From JALOAT01 sp041677345 (lineage in GTDB: Bacteria > Pseudomonadota > Gammaproteobacteria > Thiohalomonadales > Thiohalomonadaceae): a stretch of DNA of 58,274 nt. The notes under the pieces are model-generated. The model made no database searches, was not told the origin of the DNA, and saw only the letters and a program-made list of their open reading frames with translations. Both the position numbers and the translations under genes were made by a program. Shown piece after piece: positions 1-7,992 of the stretch. The stretch is from NCBI GenBank assembly GCA_041677345.1, contig JBAYQE010000007.1, forward strand, positions 1 through 58,274, written 5' to 3'. The number at the start of each line of letters is the position of its first letter. Within the stretch, counting starts at the first letter, position 1.

Positions 1-195
1 ATCCGGGTCCTTGAAATCGATCATCTTCACCTCGATACGCTGCGCCTCCACGTCCAGGCGTGGGATGTCACCGGCACCCACGCCGTCCACACCGTGACAG
101 GCGAAGCAGGGCGCCGCCAGCATCTCGGCGCGGCTGGGCGCCGCCTGGACGGGGCTCAGGAGAACGAGCGCAAGGACGAACCACCAGCGTTCCAT
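1..195 (-). CDS. c-type cytochrome, FccA-like (3' end outside the window)
   Basis: The gene starts at ATG 195 and runs leftward off the window, so only the first 65 codons are visible. They encode a signal peptide (ERWWFVLALVLLSPVQA) and a heme c motif, C30-FA-C33-H34, followed by GVDGVGAG. The spacing and the words after the heme motif resemble the small cytochrome subunit of flavocytochrome c sulfide dehydrogenase (FccA), which passes electrons from sulfide oxidation in the periplasm. If so, the flavoprotein gene fccB should follow just left of the window. It could equally be another class I cytochrome, because the Met ligand region is missing. It lies 256 bases downstream of the response regulator gene, so it is probably a separate unit. 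Confidence 0.6.
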   Translation of the reverse strand, partial: MERWWFVLALVLLSPVQAAPSRAEMLAAPCFACHGVDGVGAGDIPRLDVEAQRIEVKMIDFKDPD

Positions 196-451
196 GGCAG
201 GATTCCCCTTTCGTGGTATGACCTCATCACGATGAAACGACGGTCTGCTCGGACTCGGACGCGCTGACGCGCCCAGGCAGGCGCCGGCATGACAAGGCGT
301 TTGTGCGCAGTACCTCAAGACCGACGCCTGGGTATACAGGAAGCCATCCACCTCCGCAACCAAGTGCCCGATAGCCCCATGCCCACGGGAGTCGGGGGCC
401 GCGCCGTGACAGGGATCGACGCAGCGTGTCAGGCAATGCCTTGCTTGTCGC

Positions 452-895
452 TCAGTCCGGGGGCTTGTTGGTGAACAGCCAGTAATAACCCATTTCGGCG
501 ACGATCTTGGCGAAGGTATCGAACTCTACCGGCTTCGGAATGAAACTGTTCACCCCTAGCCGATAACTTTCGGTGATATCGCGCTCTTCCTTGGACGAGG
601 TAAGCACGACCACGGGCACCATACGGATGCGCGGGTCGGATTTGATGCGTTGCAGGACCTCGAGGCCGCCGACCTTGGGTAGCCGCAGGTCGAGCAGGAT
701 CACCTTGGGCAGGACGGGACGGCGTCCCGCATAGCTGCCTTCGCAGAAAATGAAATCCAGCGCCTCGGCACCGTCCTTGACCCACACCAAGCGGTTCGCC
801 AGATTGTGCGCCCGCAGTGATCGTATGGTCAGTTCCGCATCGGTGGGGCTGTCCTCCACCAACAGCACGTCCACCTCTTCAATCTCTTTCGTCAT
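452..895 (-). CDS. CheY-like response regulator (Rcp1 type)
   Basis: This is a 147-residue stand-alone receiver domain with no output domain. The acidic pocket (E14, D15), the phosphoacceptor Asp69 in ILLDLRLPK, the switch Thr in VVLTSS and the conserved Lys in FIPKP are all present. The insertion before the phosphorylation site (FIFCEGSYAGRRPV) is typical of the Rcp1 group that partners bacteriophytochrome-like kinases. I chose ATG 895 because the receiver fold begins there; the reading frame stays open upstream without homology. Its start overlaps the end of the kinase gene by 17 bases, which indicates translational coupling and a cognate pair. The output is probably protein-protein interaction, since there is no DNA-binding domain. 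Confidence 0.9.
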   Translation of the reverse strand: MTKEIEEVDVLLVEDSPTDAELTIRSLRAHNLANRLVWVKDGAEALDFIFCEGSYAGRRPVLPKVILLDLRLPKVGGLEVLQRIKSDPRIRMVPVVVLTSSKEERDITESYRLGVNSFIPKPVEFDTFAKIVAEMGYYWLFTNKPPD

Positions 896-2615
896 GGCGC
901 GTCCCTGTCGCAGGCAAGGTGAAATGGAAAGCTGCACCGCCTCCGGGTTTACCCTCTGCCCACACGCGGCCACCGTGTCGCTCCACGATACGCTTGACCA
1001 CGGCAAGGCCGATGCCGGTGCCCTCGTACGCCTGTTCCGGATGCAGCCGCTGGAACACGCCAAACAATTTCCCGGCAAAGCGCATGTCGAAGCCAATGCC
1101 GTTGTCACGCACGGTATACACATGCTCGCTGGCTTCGGTGCGTCCTGCCACCTCGATCACCGCCGGGTGGGCATCGCGCGTGAACTTGATGGCGTTGTCC
1201 AGAAGCCGCGCGAAGACCTCACGCAGCAGGACTTGGTCGCCGCTGGCAGGCGGCAACGGCCGCACGCAGAATTCGATCGTGCGTCGCGCCATGCCGGCCT
1301 GGCGTGCCTGCCAGGCCTGCTGTGCCAGTGCGGTCATGTCCACGTGACGGCGGGTCATTGCCACCCGTCCCACCTGCGAGAACGCGAGGATATCGTCGAT
1401 GAGGTGTGCCATGTTCTCGGCGCTGGCACGCACCACGTCGAGCATCCGTCGCGCCTCGGGGTCGAGACGATTGCCGTACTCCCGCATCAGCAAGCCGGCG
1501 AACCCGTTGATGGCACGCAAGGGCGTGCGCAGATCGTGCGAGACGGAATAGTTGATCTCCTGCAATTCCTGCAACGCCGCCTCCAGCGCGGCGGTGCGCC
1601 GCGTGACGCGTGCCTCAAGGTCCGCGTTCAGGCGACGCACGGCATCGTCGGCCTGCCGGCGTTCCCAGGCGGCCGCCACCACGTTGGCAGCCGATTGCAT
1701 GAAGTTGATCTCCTCGTCCGCGAAGCGGCGCGGCGCACGCGTGTGCACGGTAAGCACACCGTGCACGCCCGCGCGGCCGCCCAGTGCCACGGCCGCGCTA
1801 CTGTTCACCTGGTGCTCCACCAGTAGCGGCACGTCGGCGAAGCGCCGTTCTGCCGGGGCGTTCTCCTCCGTGGCACTGTGTCCCGAGTGCAACACGTGGC
1901 CAGGCAGGGTGGACGGATGTGCCGCCACGCTGGCGTGACCGACACAGCCCGGCTTCCAGCCGATGCCGGCACGCAGACGAAACGAGTCGCTTTCCGGCAC
2001 GTGTTCGAACAAACCGCAATAATCCACCTTCATGGTGGTGGCCACGCGCTGTACCGCTTCGTGCATGAGGTCGGCCATGCGCCCATCCGCCAATGCCCGG
2101 TATCCCAGGGCGGCGATACAGGCCTGCTCGCGGGCACGCAGCCGCAGACGTGCTTCGTAGCCCAGCCGGGTGAGCGTGGATTCCATCAGGCGCGCCACGG
2201 CCAGGTAGACATCGAGCAGATGTCGCGGCAAGGGCGCGGTGCCGCCGTGACCGATTGCAAGCAAGGTATCGTTGCGGGCGTCGCGCGCGAGGGGCAACAG
2301 CACGCAGGAACAGGGTTCGGGAATGGCGATGATCTCTGTGGCAAGGAAGCCCGAATCAAGCACGGCAGGGCCGTGCTCGGTCAGTGCGTCCATGAGCCGC
2401 GTGCGCGCGGCCCCGTCCTGCACACTGGCATGGCGCAGGAACAGATGTCCCTCGTCATCCCTGCCGGCAACGGCCACCAGATCGGCCTGAAAGAACCGGC
2501 TCACCACTAGGCCCAGTTCCTGCCAGTAGTCGGTGGCAGGTTGCAGGCCGGCGAGGTATTGCGCCGCGCGCGTGACTGCCTCCAGGTAGTCCATGCGCGG
2601 GAGTTCGTCGTTCAT
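879..2615 (-). CDS. GAF-domain sensor histidine kinase
   Basis: This 578-residue kinase has no predicted membrane segment and is therefore probably cytoplasmic. Two GAF-like modules occupy roughly residues 1-150 and 175-320, followed by a coiled-coil linker and a HisKA domain with the phosphoacceptor His360 in the YSVSHDLRTPLR motif. The HATPase domain shows the N box (LLDNAIKFT, about 472), G1 (DNGIG, 504-508) and G2 (EGTGIGLA, about 531). The catalytic part resembles phytochrome-type kinases, which fits the Rcp1-like regulator next to it, but no bilin-binding PHY architecture is evident. It overlaps the upstream ferredoxin/ASKHA gene by four bases (ATGA), so all three proteins are made from one mRNA. 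The ligand sensed by the GAF domains is not evident. Confidence 0.92.
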   Translation of the reverse strand: MNDELPRMDYLEAVTRAAQYLAGLQPATDYWQELGLVVSRFFQADLVAVAGRDDEGHLFLRHASVQDGAARTRLMDALTEHGPAVLDSGFLATEIIAIPEPCSCVLLPLARDARNDTLLAIGHGGTAPLPRHLLDVYLAVARLMESTLTRLGYEARLRLRAREQACIAALGYRALADGRMADLMHEAVQRVATTMKVDYCGLFEHVPESDSFRLRAGIGWKPGCVGHASVAAHPSTLPGHVLHSGHSATEENAPAERRFADVPLLVEHQVNSSAAVALGGRAGVHGVLTVHTRAPRRFADEEINFMQSAANVVAAAWERRQADDAVRRLNADLEARVTRRTAALEAALQELQEINYSVSHDLRTPLRAINGFAGLLMREYGNRLDPEARRMLDVVRASAENMAHLIDDILAFSQVGRVAMTRRHVDMTALAQQAWQARQAGMARRTIEFCVRPLPPASGDQVLLREVFARLLDNAIKFTRDAHPAVIEVAGRTEASEHVYTVRDNGIGFDMRFAGKLFGVFQRLHPEQAYEGTGIGLAVVKRIVERHGGRVWAEGKPGGGAAFHFTLPATGTRHDERD

Positions 2616-4231
2616 GGCGACGTCGCGAACGGCTCCAGGTACAGCCCCGCGAGGAACAGGTCATCGAACTCGGGACTCTGGCCCAGGTTGACCAGGCGGG
2701 CCGCGGTCTCGATCCTGGCGAGGCGCTCCGCTGCCTCCGTATGCAGCAGCAGATCGCTGCAGCCGGACAGCGCCGTGTTGCCCACCAGTTCGTAACGGGC
2801 GCCGCGGGCGGCGGGCAGCAGACCGATGCTCTGGGCGTTGGCGACGTCGAGATCACGACCGAAGGCGCCGGCCACGCAGACGCGTGCGAGGTCCTGCGGC
2901 GCGATCCCCGCACGCAGGCACAACACCTGGATGCCGGTGGCCACGGCCGCCTTGGCACGTTGCAGTGCATCCACATCGTGGTTGGTGAGGGCCAGGTCGG
3001 GCCCGCCCGCGCTAAAGGCAAAACGCGTGACGGGTTGCCCGCCATCGCGCAAATGCCCGCGCGCGGTGAGTCGCCCCGAACGGCGCAGGGCGGCCAACAG
3101 GTCAACCAGCCCCGAGCCGCAGATCCCTTTGCCGGCCGATTCACCGATGACTTCGTAACGGAGGGTGTCATGGTCGGCATCGAGGTGCACGCGGTACACC
3201 GCGCCGGTCTCCGCCGGCATGCCGTGGCTGACACCGCCGCTCTCGAAGGCGGGGCCGCCGGCCGCGGCGGTGACCCACATGGCCTGGCCGTTCCACAGCG
3301 CGATCTCCGAGTTGGTGCCGACGTCCACGAACAGCGCCGGCGCATCGCCTTCGATGAGCCGCGTGGCGAGCAGACCTGCCAGCAGATCAGAGCCGACGAA
3401 GCCGGCGAGCGGCTGCACCACCTCTACCTGGGCCTCGCTGTGCACGCCCCATTGCTCGATCCACGACGCGACGTCGGTGGGCGTGCAGGCGATATGTTCA
3501 GCCCAGTGTGCCGGTTGCAGCAGATGCCCATGGCCGCAGTCCGTGAGCAGCGCCAGCATGGCGGTGTTGGCCACCAATGTAATACGCACCACCTGGCGCA
3601 GTTCGAAGCCTTCGCGCGCACTGATGTCCCATAGCCCGTCGCGGATGGCCTCCACGAGACAGCGTGATAGCGCCGCAGCGCTATCGCGTGAGGCGTCCGC
3701 CGCCAGCAACCGCGACACCACGTCGGCCCCGAACCCGGCCTGCGGATTGAGGGCCCGTCGTTCAGCCATGGGGACACCGTCGCGCAGGTTCCACAGGGCG
3801 AGGCTGATGTTGGTAGTGCCGATATCCACCGCCACCCCCAACGGGGTGGACACGGCGACCGGCACGGGCCGCAACGTGCCGTCCGGCACCGCACCGTGTT
3901 CGCGCAGCAGCGAAAACGGCGGGCTCTTCCAGCGCGATGCCGGCGCTGTATTCAGGACAGCGATAACCAGGTCGCCCAGCGGCTTCACCTGACAGGCGAG
4001 TCGGATACCCTGTTGCAGTTCCCCGGCCGCGAGGTGATAGCGTTCGTTGGCGGTGGGTTCGCCCGCGTCGCCGCCAAGCACACGGATTCGGCAGAGCCCG
4101 CAGGCGCCGATGCCGTGGCAGGCGGAGCGGACGCGGAAATCGGTGGCATCGAGCAGGCTGCGCACCGACTGCCCGGGTACGAAGGAAAGACGGTGTTCCG
4201 CACCGCGCACCCGCACCACGAGGGTGGGCAT
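2612..4231 (-). CDS. 2Fe-2S ferredoxin/ASKHA protein, reductive activator of corrinoid proteins family (DUF4445)
   Basis: This protein of about 539 residues has an N-terminal plant-type 2Fe-2S ferredoxin domain (cysteines in ACHGIGACGLCR and a later LAC) joined to a linker and a C-terminal ASKHA-fold ATPase domain. The phosphate-binding words AVDIGTTN and FVDVGTNSE are visible. The family includes RACo/RamA proteins, which use ATP to reduce an oxidised Co(II) corrinoid to Co(I) on methyltransferases. No corrinoid protein or methyltransferase lies in the window, so the partner is unknown. ATG 4231 is preferred; an in-frame TTG lies two codons upstream at 4237. Placement in one operon with a kinase and a regulator is unusual and suggests a redox or corrinoid-linked sensory role. 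That role is an inference. Confidence 0.85.
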   Translation of the reverse strand: MPTLVVRVRGAEHRLSFVPGQSVRSLLDATDFRVRSACHGIGACGLCRIRVLGGDAGEPTANERYHLAAGELQQGIRLACQVKPLGDLVIAVLNTAPASRWKSPPFSLLREHGAVPDGTLRPVPVAVSTPLGVAVDIGTTNISLALWNLRDGVPMAERRALNPQAGFGADVVSRLLAADASRDSAAALSRCLVEAIRDGLWDISAREGFELRQVVRITLVANTAMLALLTDCGHGHLLQPAHWAEHIACTPTDVASWIEQWGVHSEAQVEVVQPLAGFVGSDLLAGLLATRLIEGDAPALFVDVGTNSEIALWNGQAMWVTAAAGGPAFESGGVSHGMPAETGAVYRVHLDADHDTLRYEVIGESAGKGICGSGLVDLLAALRRSGRLTARGHLRDGGQPVTRFAFSAGGPDLALTNHDVDALQRAKAAVATGIQVLCLRAGIAPQDLARVCVAGAFGRDLDVANAQSIGLLPAARGARYELVGNTALSGCSDLLLHTEAAERLARIETAARLVNLGQSPEFDDLFLAGLYLEPFATSP

Positions 4232-4233
4232 GG

Positions 4234-4395
4234 TCAACGCTGCCTGCGGGCCATGGCGCCCGCGTCGGCCCGGGTGGCGTCCCTGGCGAACGTGGCGACG
4301 TGGACGTGACAGCGCTCCCCCGTGGCGAACGCACGCCCGCCATGCTCCGGCGCGGCACTCAAGGCCACTGTCCCGGCTGCGCCTTCAGCCGTCAT
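4234..4395 (-). CDS. small hypothetical protein (53 aa) leading the kinase operon
   Basis: This short ORF starts at ATG 4395 behind a good ribosome binding site (AGGAGTGGATC before the ATG) and ends two bases before the next gene's ATG, consistent with a translated leader cistron. The product has one cysteine and several histidines (GERCHVHVATF) and matches no family I recognise. The ribosome binding site and tight spacing argue for translation, but the coding evidence is otherwise weak. It could also be a leader peptide that couples translation to the ferredoxin/ASKHA gene. Confidence 0.4.
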   Translation of the reverse strand: MTAEGAAGTVALSAAPEHGGRAFATGERCHVHVATFARDATRADAGAMARRQR

Positions 4396-4534
4396 GATCC
4401 ACTCCTGTAAGCGAGCAAGAGTCGCGCGAGTTGCCTCGTTTTCATTATGGTTCAGGCCCCTCCAGGCCGTGCACGGCCCGCCACGCCGGCTGCTATGGTC
4501 TACCCAGTCAAACTTACTCCTCCAGGAGGCGCCC

Positions 4535-5116
4535 GTGAACGCTAAAGTCGCCATCATCGGCCGCGGCAATGTAGGAACTGCGCTCGCCCAGGGGGTGAGC
4601 AGGATCGGCTATGACGTGAAGAGCACCGGAAAGGACCCGGACCAGATACGCCAGATCACGGCGTGGGGCGACATCATCGTCCTGGCGGTACCCTTTACCG
4701 CCATCGACGACGTCATCCACAAAATGGGTGACGCCGTGGTGGACAAGGTGGTCGTCGACGTCACCAATGCACTCACACCCGACTACCAGCTCGCCCTCGG
4801 ATGCACCACCAGCGGCGCCGAGGAACTGCAGCGCAAGCTCCCCTCGGCACGCGTGGTAAAGGCCTTCAATACCGTGTTCGCACACAACCAATCCACCGGT
4901 CGGGTAAAGGACGAGGCCATCACCTTGTTCGTGGCCGGTGACGACCAGGAGGCAAAGGAGCAGACACTCACCCTGGGGCGGCACATCGGCTTCGACGCGG
5001 TGGATGCCGGGCCGCTCATGAATGCACGCTGGCTGGAAACCCTGGGTTATTTCCAGATCCAGCTCGGTTACACCCTGGGCATGGGCACCGATATCGGTAT
5101 CCGCCTCATACACTGA
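4535..5116 (+). CDS. NADPH-dependent F420 reductase-like dehydrogenase
   Basis: This 193-residue protein has an N-terminal Rossmann fold with G9-RGNVG and a short FNO/NpdG-like body (KAFNTVFAHN, LVAGDD). FNO enzymes move hydride between NADPH and coenzyme F420, but the same fold in proteobacteria is annotated as a generic NADP oxidoreductase and the real substrate is usually unknown. I chose the GTG at 4535 because it sits seven bases after a strong AGGAGG site and the Rossmann motif starts right after it; the frame is open upstream without meaning. It is transcribed divergently from the kinase operon. No F420 biosynthesis gene is visible, so an F420 role should not be assumed. Confidence 0.75.
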   Translation: MNAKVAIIGRGNVGTALAQGVSRIGYDVKSTGKDPDQIRQITAWGDIIVLAVPFTAIDDVIHKMGDAVVDKVVVDVTNALTPDYQLALGCTTSGAEELQRKLPSARVVKAFNTVFAHNQSTGRVKDEAITLFVAGDDQEAKEQTLTLGRHIGFDAVDAGPLMNARWLETLGYFQIQLGYTLGMGTDIGIRLIH

Positions 5117-5205
5117 ACACCGGCGGTGCGCCCCGCAGCATAAAGCCTGCTTGACGTGTGTCGGTGCGGATCGAGACTTCAAGCAAGAGACGCGGAGATG
5201 TGCAC

Positions 5206-5541
5206 ATGGCAACCATGGATCTCGATCGCAGCAACTGGCACGCCTACTTCGACGATTTGGCGCGCAAGACCCTCGGCAACCAGGTGTCCCTGGAGACTAC
5301 GGGAATGAGCGTGGGCAGCCAACGTGAAACCGACTGGTTGTCACTGAGCGGCATCACCTATGATCCCAAGAGCGACGTGCTGGAGGTGATCACGGACAGG
5401 CTGGACCACCTCATCAACCATCCCAGCGCGATCAGCATCGATTACGACGCCCGGGGACTGCACAACGTGGCAGTCACCGACGCCGACGGCAACTGCCAGA
5501 TCATTCACCTGAAGGAACCGGCGCCGCTGCCCGTGCATTGA
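5206..5541 (+). CDS. DUF5335 family protein
   Basis: The product is 111 residues, soluble, with no signal peptide. It reads as a compact domain matching the DUF5335 pattern: an N-terminal TRP-like helix (WHAYFDDLARK), then EVSLETTGMSVGSQRE-like strands and a hydrophilic C terminus ending in a histidine. The family is widespread in proteobacteria and has no established function. ATG 5206 is chosen over an upstream in-frame GTG because the conserved N-terminal segment begins here. It follows the dehydrogenase gene by 89 bases. Confidence 0.7.
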   Translation: MATMDLDRSNWHAYFDDLARKTLGNQVSLETTGMSVGSQRETDWLSLSGITYDPKSDVLEVITDRLDHLINHPSAISIDYDARGLHNVAVTDADGNCQIIHLKEPAPLPVH

Positions 5542-5576
5542 GACGGCCGCAACGGCCGGTGAGGCGGGAACCACCG

Positions 5577-6206
5577 ATGCTTGTTGGGCTGGAGGCAGGT
5601 ATCGTGCCCCATCACACCTGGTGGCGGCGGCAGTGGTTCGAGGCCGGAGGGCGTTATTACCACCGGCCTCGGACCGACGCAGCGGTATTCATCCCTGACG
5701 CGGACTTCTATCAGCGGGTGGACCCGCCCCTGCGCGGGCTCTGCCGCAAGCTGCACGCGTGCGGCCTGCTCACCACGCCCTGCTGCGCCGGCCATTTCCA
5801 CGGCAGGCGCTATTTCGAACGGCGCTGGGAGGAAATGCAGCGGGAGGCCGCGGCCATCACACGCGGGGGCCTGTGGGTCAGGGATGCGGAGAACGGCCTC
5901 CGCTATCTGTTTCGCGACGGCAGCTATCACCTGCCATGGCAGACTTTCGGGGCCTTTCTCGACCAGTCGGTGGCGCACCAGGCCTGGGGTTATCTCGGGA
6001 TCTTCGTCGCACGGCAGGAAACTGCCTTGCATGCACGCCTGTGCGCATCACTGAAGGAAACGGGCCCGGCGCGGGTCGCGTTTGAACCGCACGCCACCGG
6101 GCCACGCGATGCCTGGCTGCTGCACGTGCTGGTGCGGCCGCACGATCCCGCGGATGCGGCACAGCGTTGGAGCAAGGTGGCCAAGTGGCTCGCGCAGGTG
6201 ACGTAA
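5577..6206 (+). CDS. hypothetical protein, conserved Cys/His-rich motif
   Basis: This 209-residue soluble protein belongs to no family I can name. It is rich in Trp and Arg, and its most distinctive stretch is TPCCAGHFHGRRYFERRWEE (residues about 80-100), where two adjacent cysteines and two histidines could bind a metal. The rest is predicted alpha/beta with no transmembrane helix. ATG 5577 is preferred; a GAGGCGGGA purine stretch lies upstream. It starts 35 bases after the DUF5335 gene and is probably cotranscribed with it. Confidence 0.6.
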   Translation: MLVGLEAGIVPHHTWWRRQWFEAGGRYYHRPRTDAAVFIPDADFYQRVDPPLRGLCRKLHACGLLTTPCCAGHFHGRRYFERRWEEMQREAAAITRGGLWVRDAENGLRYLFRDGSYHLPWQTFGAFLDQSVAHQAWGYLGIFVARQETALHARLCASLKETGPARVAFEPHATGPRDAWLLHVLVRPHDPADAAQRWSKVAKWLAQVT

Positions 6207-6343
6207 GGCCACTCGTGTGCGCGCCATCCCTGGCGAGCGTCAGCGCGGACCATGCCCGCTGCGCGCCCCTGCGGCCCGCAATATTGCCAGCCGCGTCTAC
6301 GATTGCCGCTACCTGCGGGGCGGTGTGGTGATCCTTCCGCCCC

Positions 6344-6922
6344 TTACGCCTTCTTCACGAACTTGGTGAGGATGACGATCTGCTGGCCGTTGACACGGCC
6401 TTCGATCTGCCCCGGATTGTCGGGCACCAGGGAGATGCCGCGCACGGCGGTGCCCCGCTTGGCAGTGAAGTTGGCACCCTTGACGGTGAGATCCTTCACC
6501 AAGGTCACGGTATCACCCGCTTCCAGCACGGCGCCGTAGCAATCCGTGTGCTGGGTGGACGACTCGCTCTCCTGTGTCTCCAGGCCGGCCTCGGCCCAGG
6601 CACGGGTGGCGTCATCCAGATACATCATGTCGAGCAGCGCCTGCGGCCAGCCCTCATCACGCAGGCGGTTGAGCATGCGCCAGGCCAGCACCTGCACCGC
6701 AGGCACCTGGCTCCACATGCTGTCGTTGAGGCAGCGCCAGTGGTTGGGGTCGGTCTGATCGGCGTCTTCGATCTGCGCGCGGCAGGTGGCACACAGGAGT
6801 GCGCAGCGCTCTTCGCTGCCGTCCGCGTCGGGTGGAACTTCGTACGTGGCGAGTTCGTCGGTGGCCCCGCAGAGTTCGCACTTGGAACCGCTGCGCGCCT
6901 GCAATGCTTGCTTGATGCTCAT
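6344..6922 (-). CDS. phnA: PhnA family protein
   Basis: This 192-residue protein has an N-terminal zinc ribbon (C-ELC-G near residue 17 and C-ALLCATC further on) and a C-terminal SH3-like PhnA domain (GDTVTLVKDLTVKGANF, ending VILTKFVKKA). PhnA was named from the phosphonate gene region, but most family members have no proven link to phosphonate use. The start is at ATG 6922, six bases after a CCGGAG site; an adjacent ATG at 6925 is equally in frame. It is longer than the classical protein of about 110 residues because of an inserted helical middle region, as in many proteobacterial homologs. Confidence 0.88.
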   Translation of the reverse strand: MSIKQALQARSGSKCELCGATDELATYEVPPDADGSEERCALLCATCRAQIEDADQTDPNHWRCLNDSMWSQVPAVQVLAWRMLNRLRDEGWPQALLDMMYLDDATRAWAEAGLETQESESSTQHTDCYGAVLEAGDTVTLVKDLTVKGANFTAKRGTAVRGISLVPDNPGQIEGRVNGQQIVILTKFVKKA

Positions 6923-6969
6923 CATGTTCTCCGGTTGGGGGTGCGTATTATGCCGCACTCCTGCCTGCC

Positions 6970-7884
6970 TCACGACAGGCCTTCATCCCAATAGGGCTGC
7001 GCACCGAAGCGCTCCCCGAGGAATTCCACCAGGGCGCGCACGCGCCGCGGCAGGAAGCGGCGGGTGGGATACACCGCATAGGCATTCGCCGCAGGCAGGC
7101 GGTAATCGGTCAGCAGCGGCACCAACCGGCCTTCCAGCACGGCGCGATAGGCGATGAAGGTGGGCGTGGCCACGATGCCCAGCCCCGCCGCCGCCGCCTC
7201 CAGCAGCAGGTCGCCGTTGTTGGCGCGCAGGCGCACCGGCACGCGCACCGACTCCGTGTTGCCCTTGGCGTCCGTGAAGCGCCATTGCTGCGCCTCGGGC
7301 ACGTTCGTGTACACCAGGCCGTCGTGCCCGGCCAGGTCCCGCGGGCGGCGCGGCATGCCGCGGCGGGCCAGGTAGCCGGGGCTGGCGCAGAGCAGGGTCC
7401 GGATGGGGGCCAGCGGCCTGGCCACCAGGCTGGAATCCTCCAGGTGACCGATGCGCACCGCCAGGTCGAACCCCTCCTCCACCAGGTTCACCGCACGGTC
7501 GTTCAGGTCCACGTCCAGCTGCACGCCGGGATGTTGTTCCGCGAAGGCGGTGAGCGCCGGATTGAGGTGAAGCAGACCGAAAGACAGCGGCGCCGACAGG
7601 CGCACCCGTCCGGTAAGCGCCTGGCGACCCTCGGCGGCGGCGTGCTCGGCCTCCGCCAGCTCGGCCAGGATCTCGGCGGCGCGCCGGTAAAAGGTCTGGC
7701 CCGCGTCGGTGAGCACCAGGCGGCGCGTGGTGCGGTGCAGCAATCGGACGCCCAAGTGCGCCTCCAGCTCCGAAATGCGCCGGCTCACCACCGACTTCGC
7801 CACGTTCAGCCGTCCAGCGGCTGCGCTCAGCGAGCCCGCCTCCACCACGGTAACGAAGGCAGTAAGGCATTGAAACCGGTCCAT
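6970..7884 (-). CDS. LysR-family transcriptional regulator
   Basis: A standard-length LysR regulator of 304 residues. The winged helix-turn-helix lies at residues 1-60 (AFVTVVEAGSLSAAAGRL, then SRRISELEAHLGVRLLHRTTRR), followed by a LysR_substrate domain with the typical DLAVRIG and VEEGFD segments of the DmlR/AaeR-like group. It is divergent from the pirin operon with a 108-base gap, the usual layout for a regulator that controls its neighbour and itself. The effector is unknown. The pirin-type neighbour suggests a quinone, aromatic or electrophile signal, which is inference. Confidence 0.93.
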   Translation of the reverse strand: MDRFQCLTAFVTVVEAGSLSAAAGRLNVAKSVVSRRISELEAHLGVRLLHRTTRRLVLTDAGQTFYRRAAEILAELAEAEHAAAEGRQALTGRVRLSAPLSFGLLHLNPALTAFAEQHPGVQLDVDLNDRAVNLVEEGFDLAVRIGHLEDSSLVARPLAPIRTLLCASPGYLARRGMPRRPRDLAGHDGLVYTNVPEAQQWRFTDAKGNTESVRVPVRLRANNGDLLLEAAAAGLGIVATPTFIAYRAVLEGRLVPLLTDYRLPAANAYAVYPTRRFLPRRVRALVEFLGERFGAQPYWDEGLS

Positions 7885-7992
7885 TGTTCTCTATTTCGCA
7901 ACAGTGAATTGTCGTCACGGTGCTTTTTAACAGGAAACGGAACGATACACTACGACCATACCGCGCCTGCCGCGCAACCCAGGAGGAATGCC
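7885..7992. promoter_or_regulatory. divergent promoter/operator region between the LysR gene and pirin
   Basis: The 108 bases between the two divergent starts must hold both promoters. An imperfect dyad TTCGCAACAGTGAA at 7895-7908 contains a T-N11-A arrangement, the loose consensus of LysR-type operators. A GATACACT sequence near 7951 could be part of a -10 element for the pirin operon. The pirin ATG is preceded by a strong AGGAGG at 7981-7986. The dyad is short and could be chance. Confidence 0.35.

Noticed and set aside
4322..4534. The upstream extension of the F420-reductase-like gene
   Set aside because: The extra 71 residues show no homology and lie before a strong ribosome binding site; the GTG at 4535 fits the Rossmann fold start.
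7285..7992. A 236-residue N-terminal extension of the pirin gene
   Set aside because: It is antisense to the LysR gene and carries no domain; the AGGAGG site and family start are at 7993.
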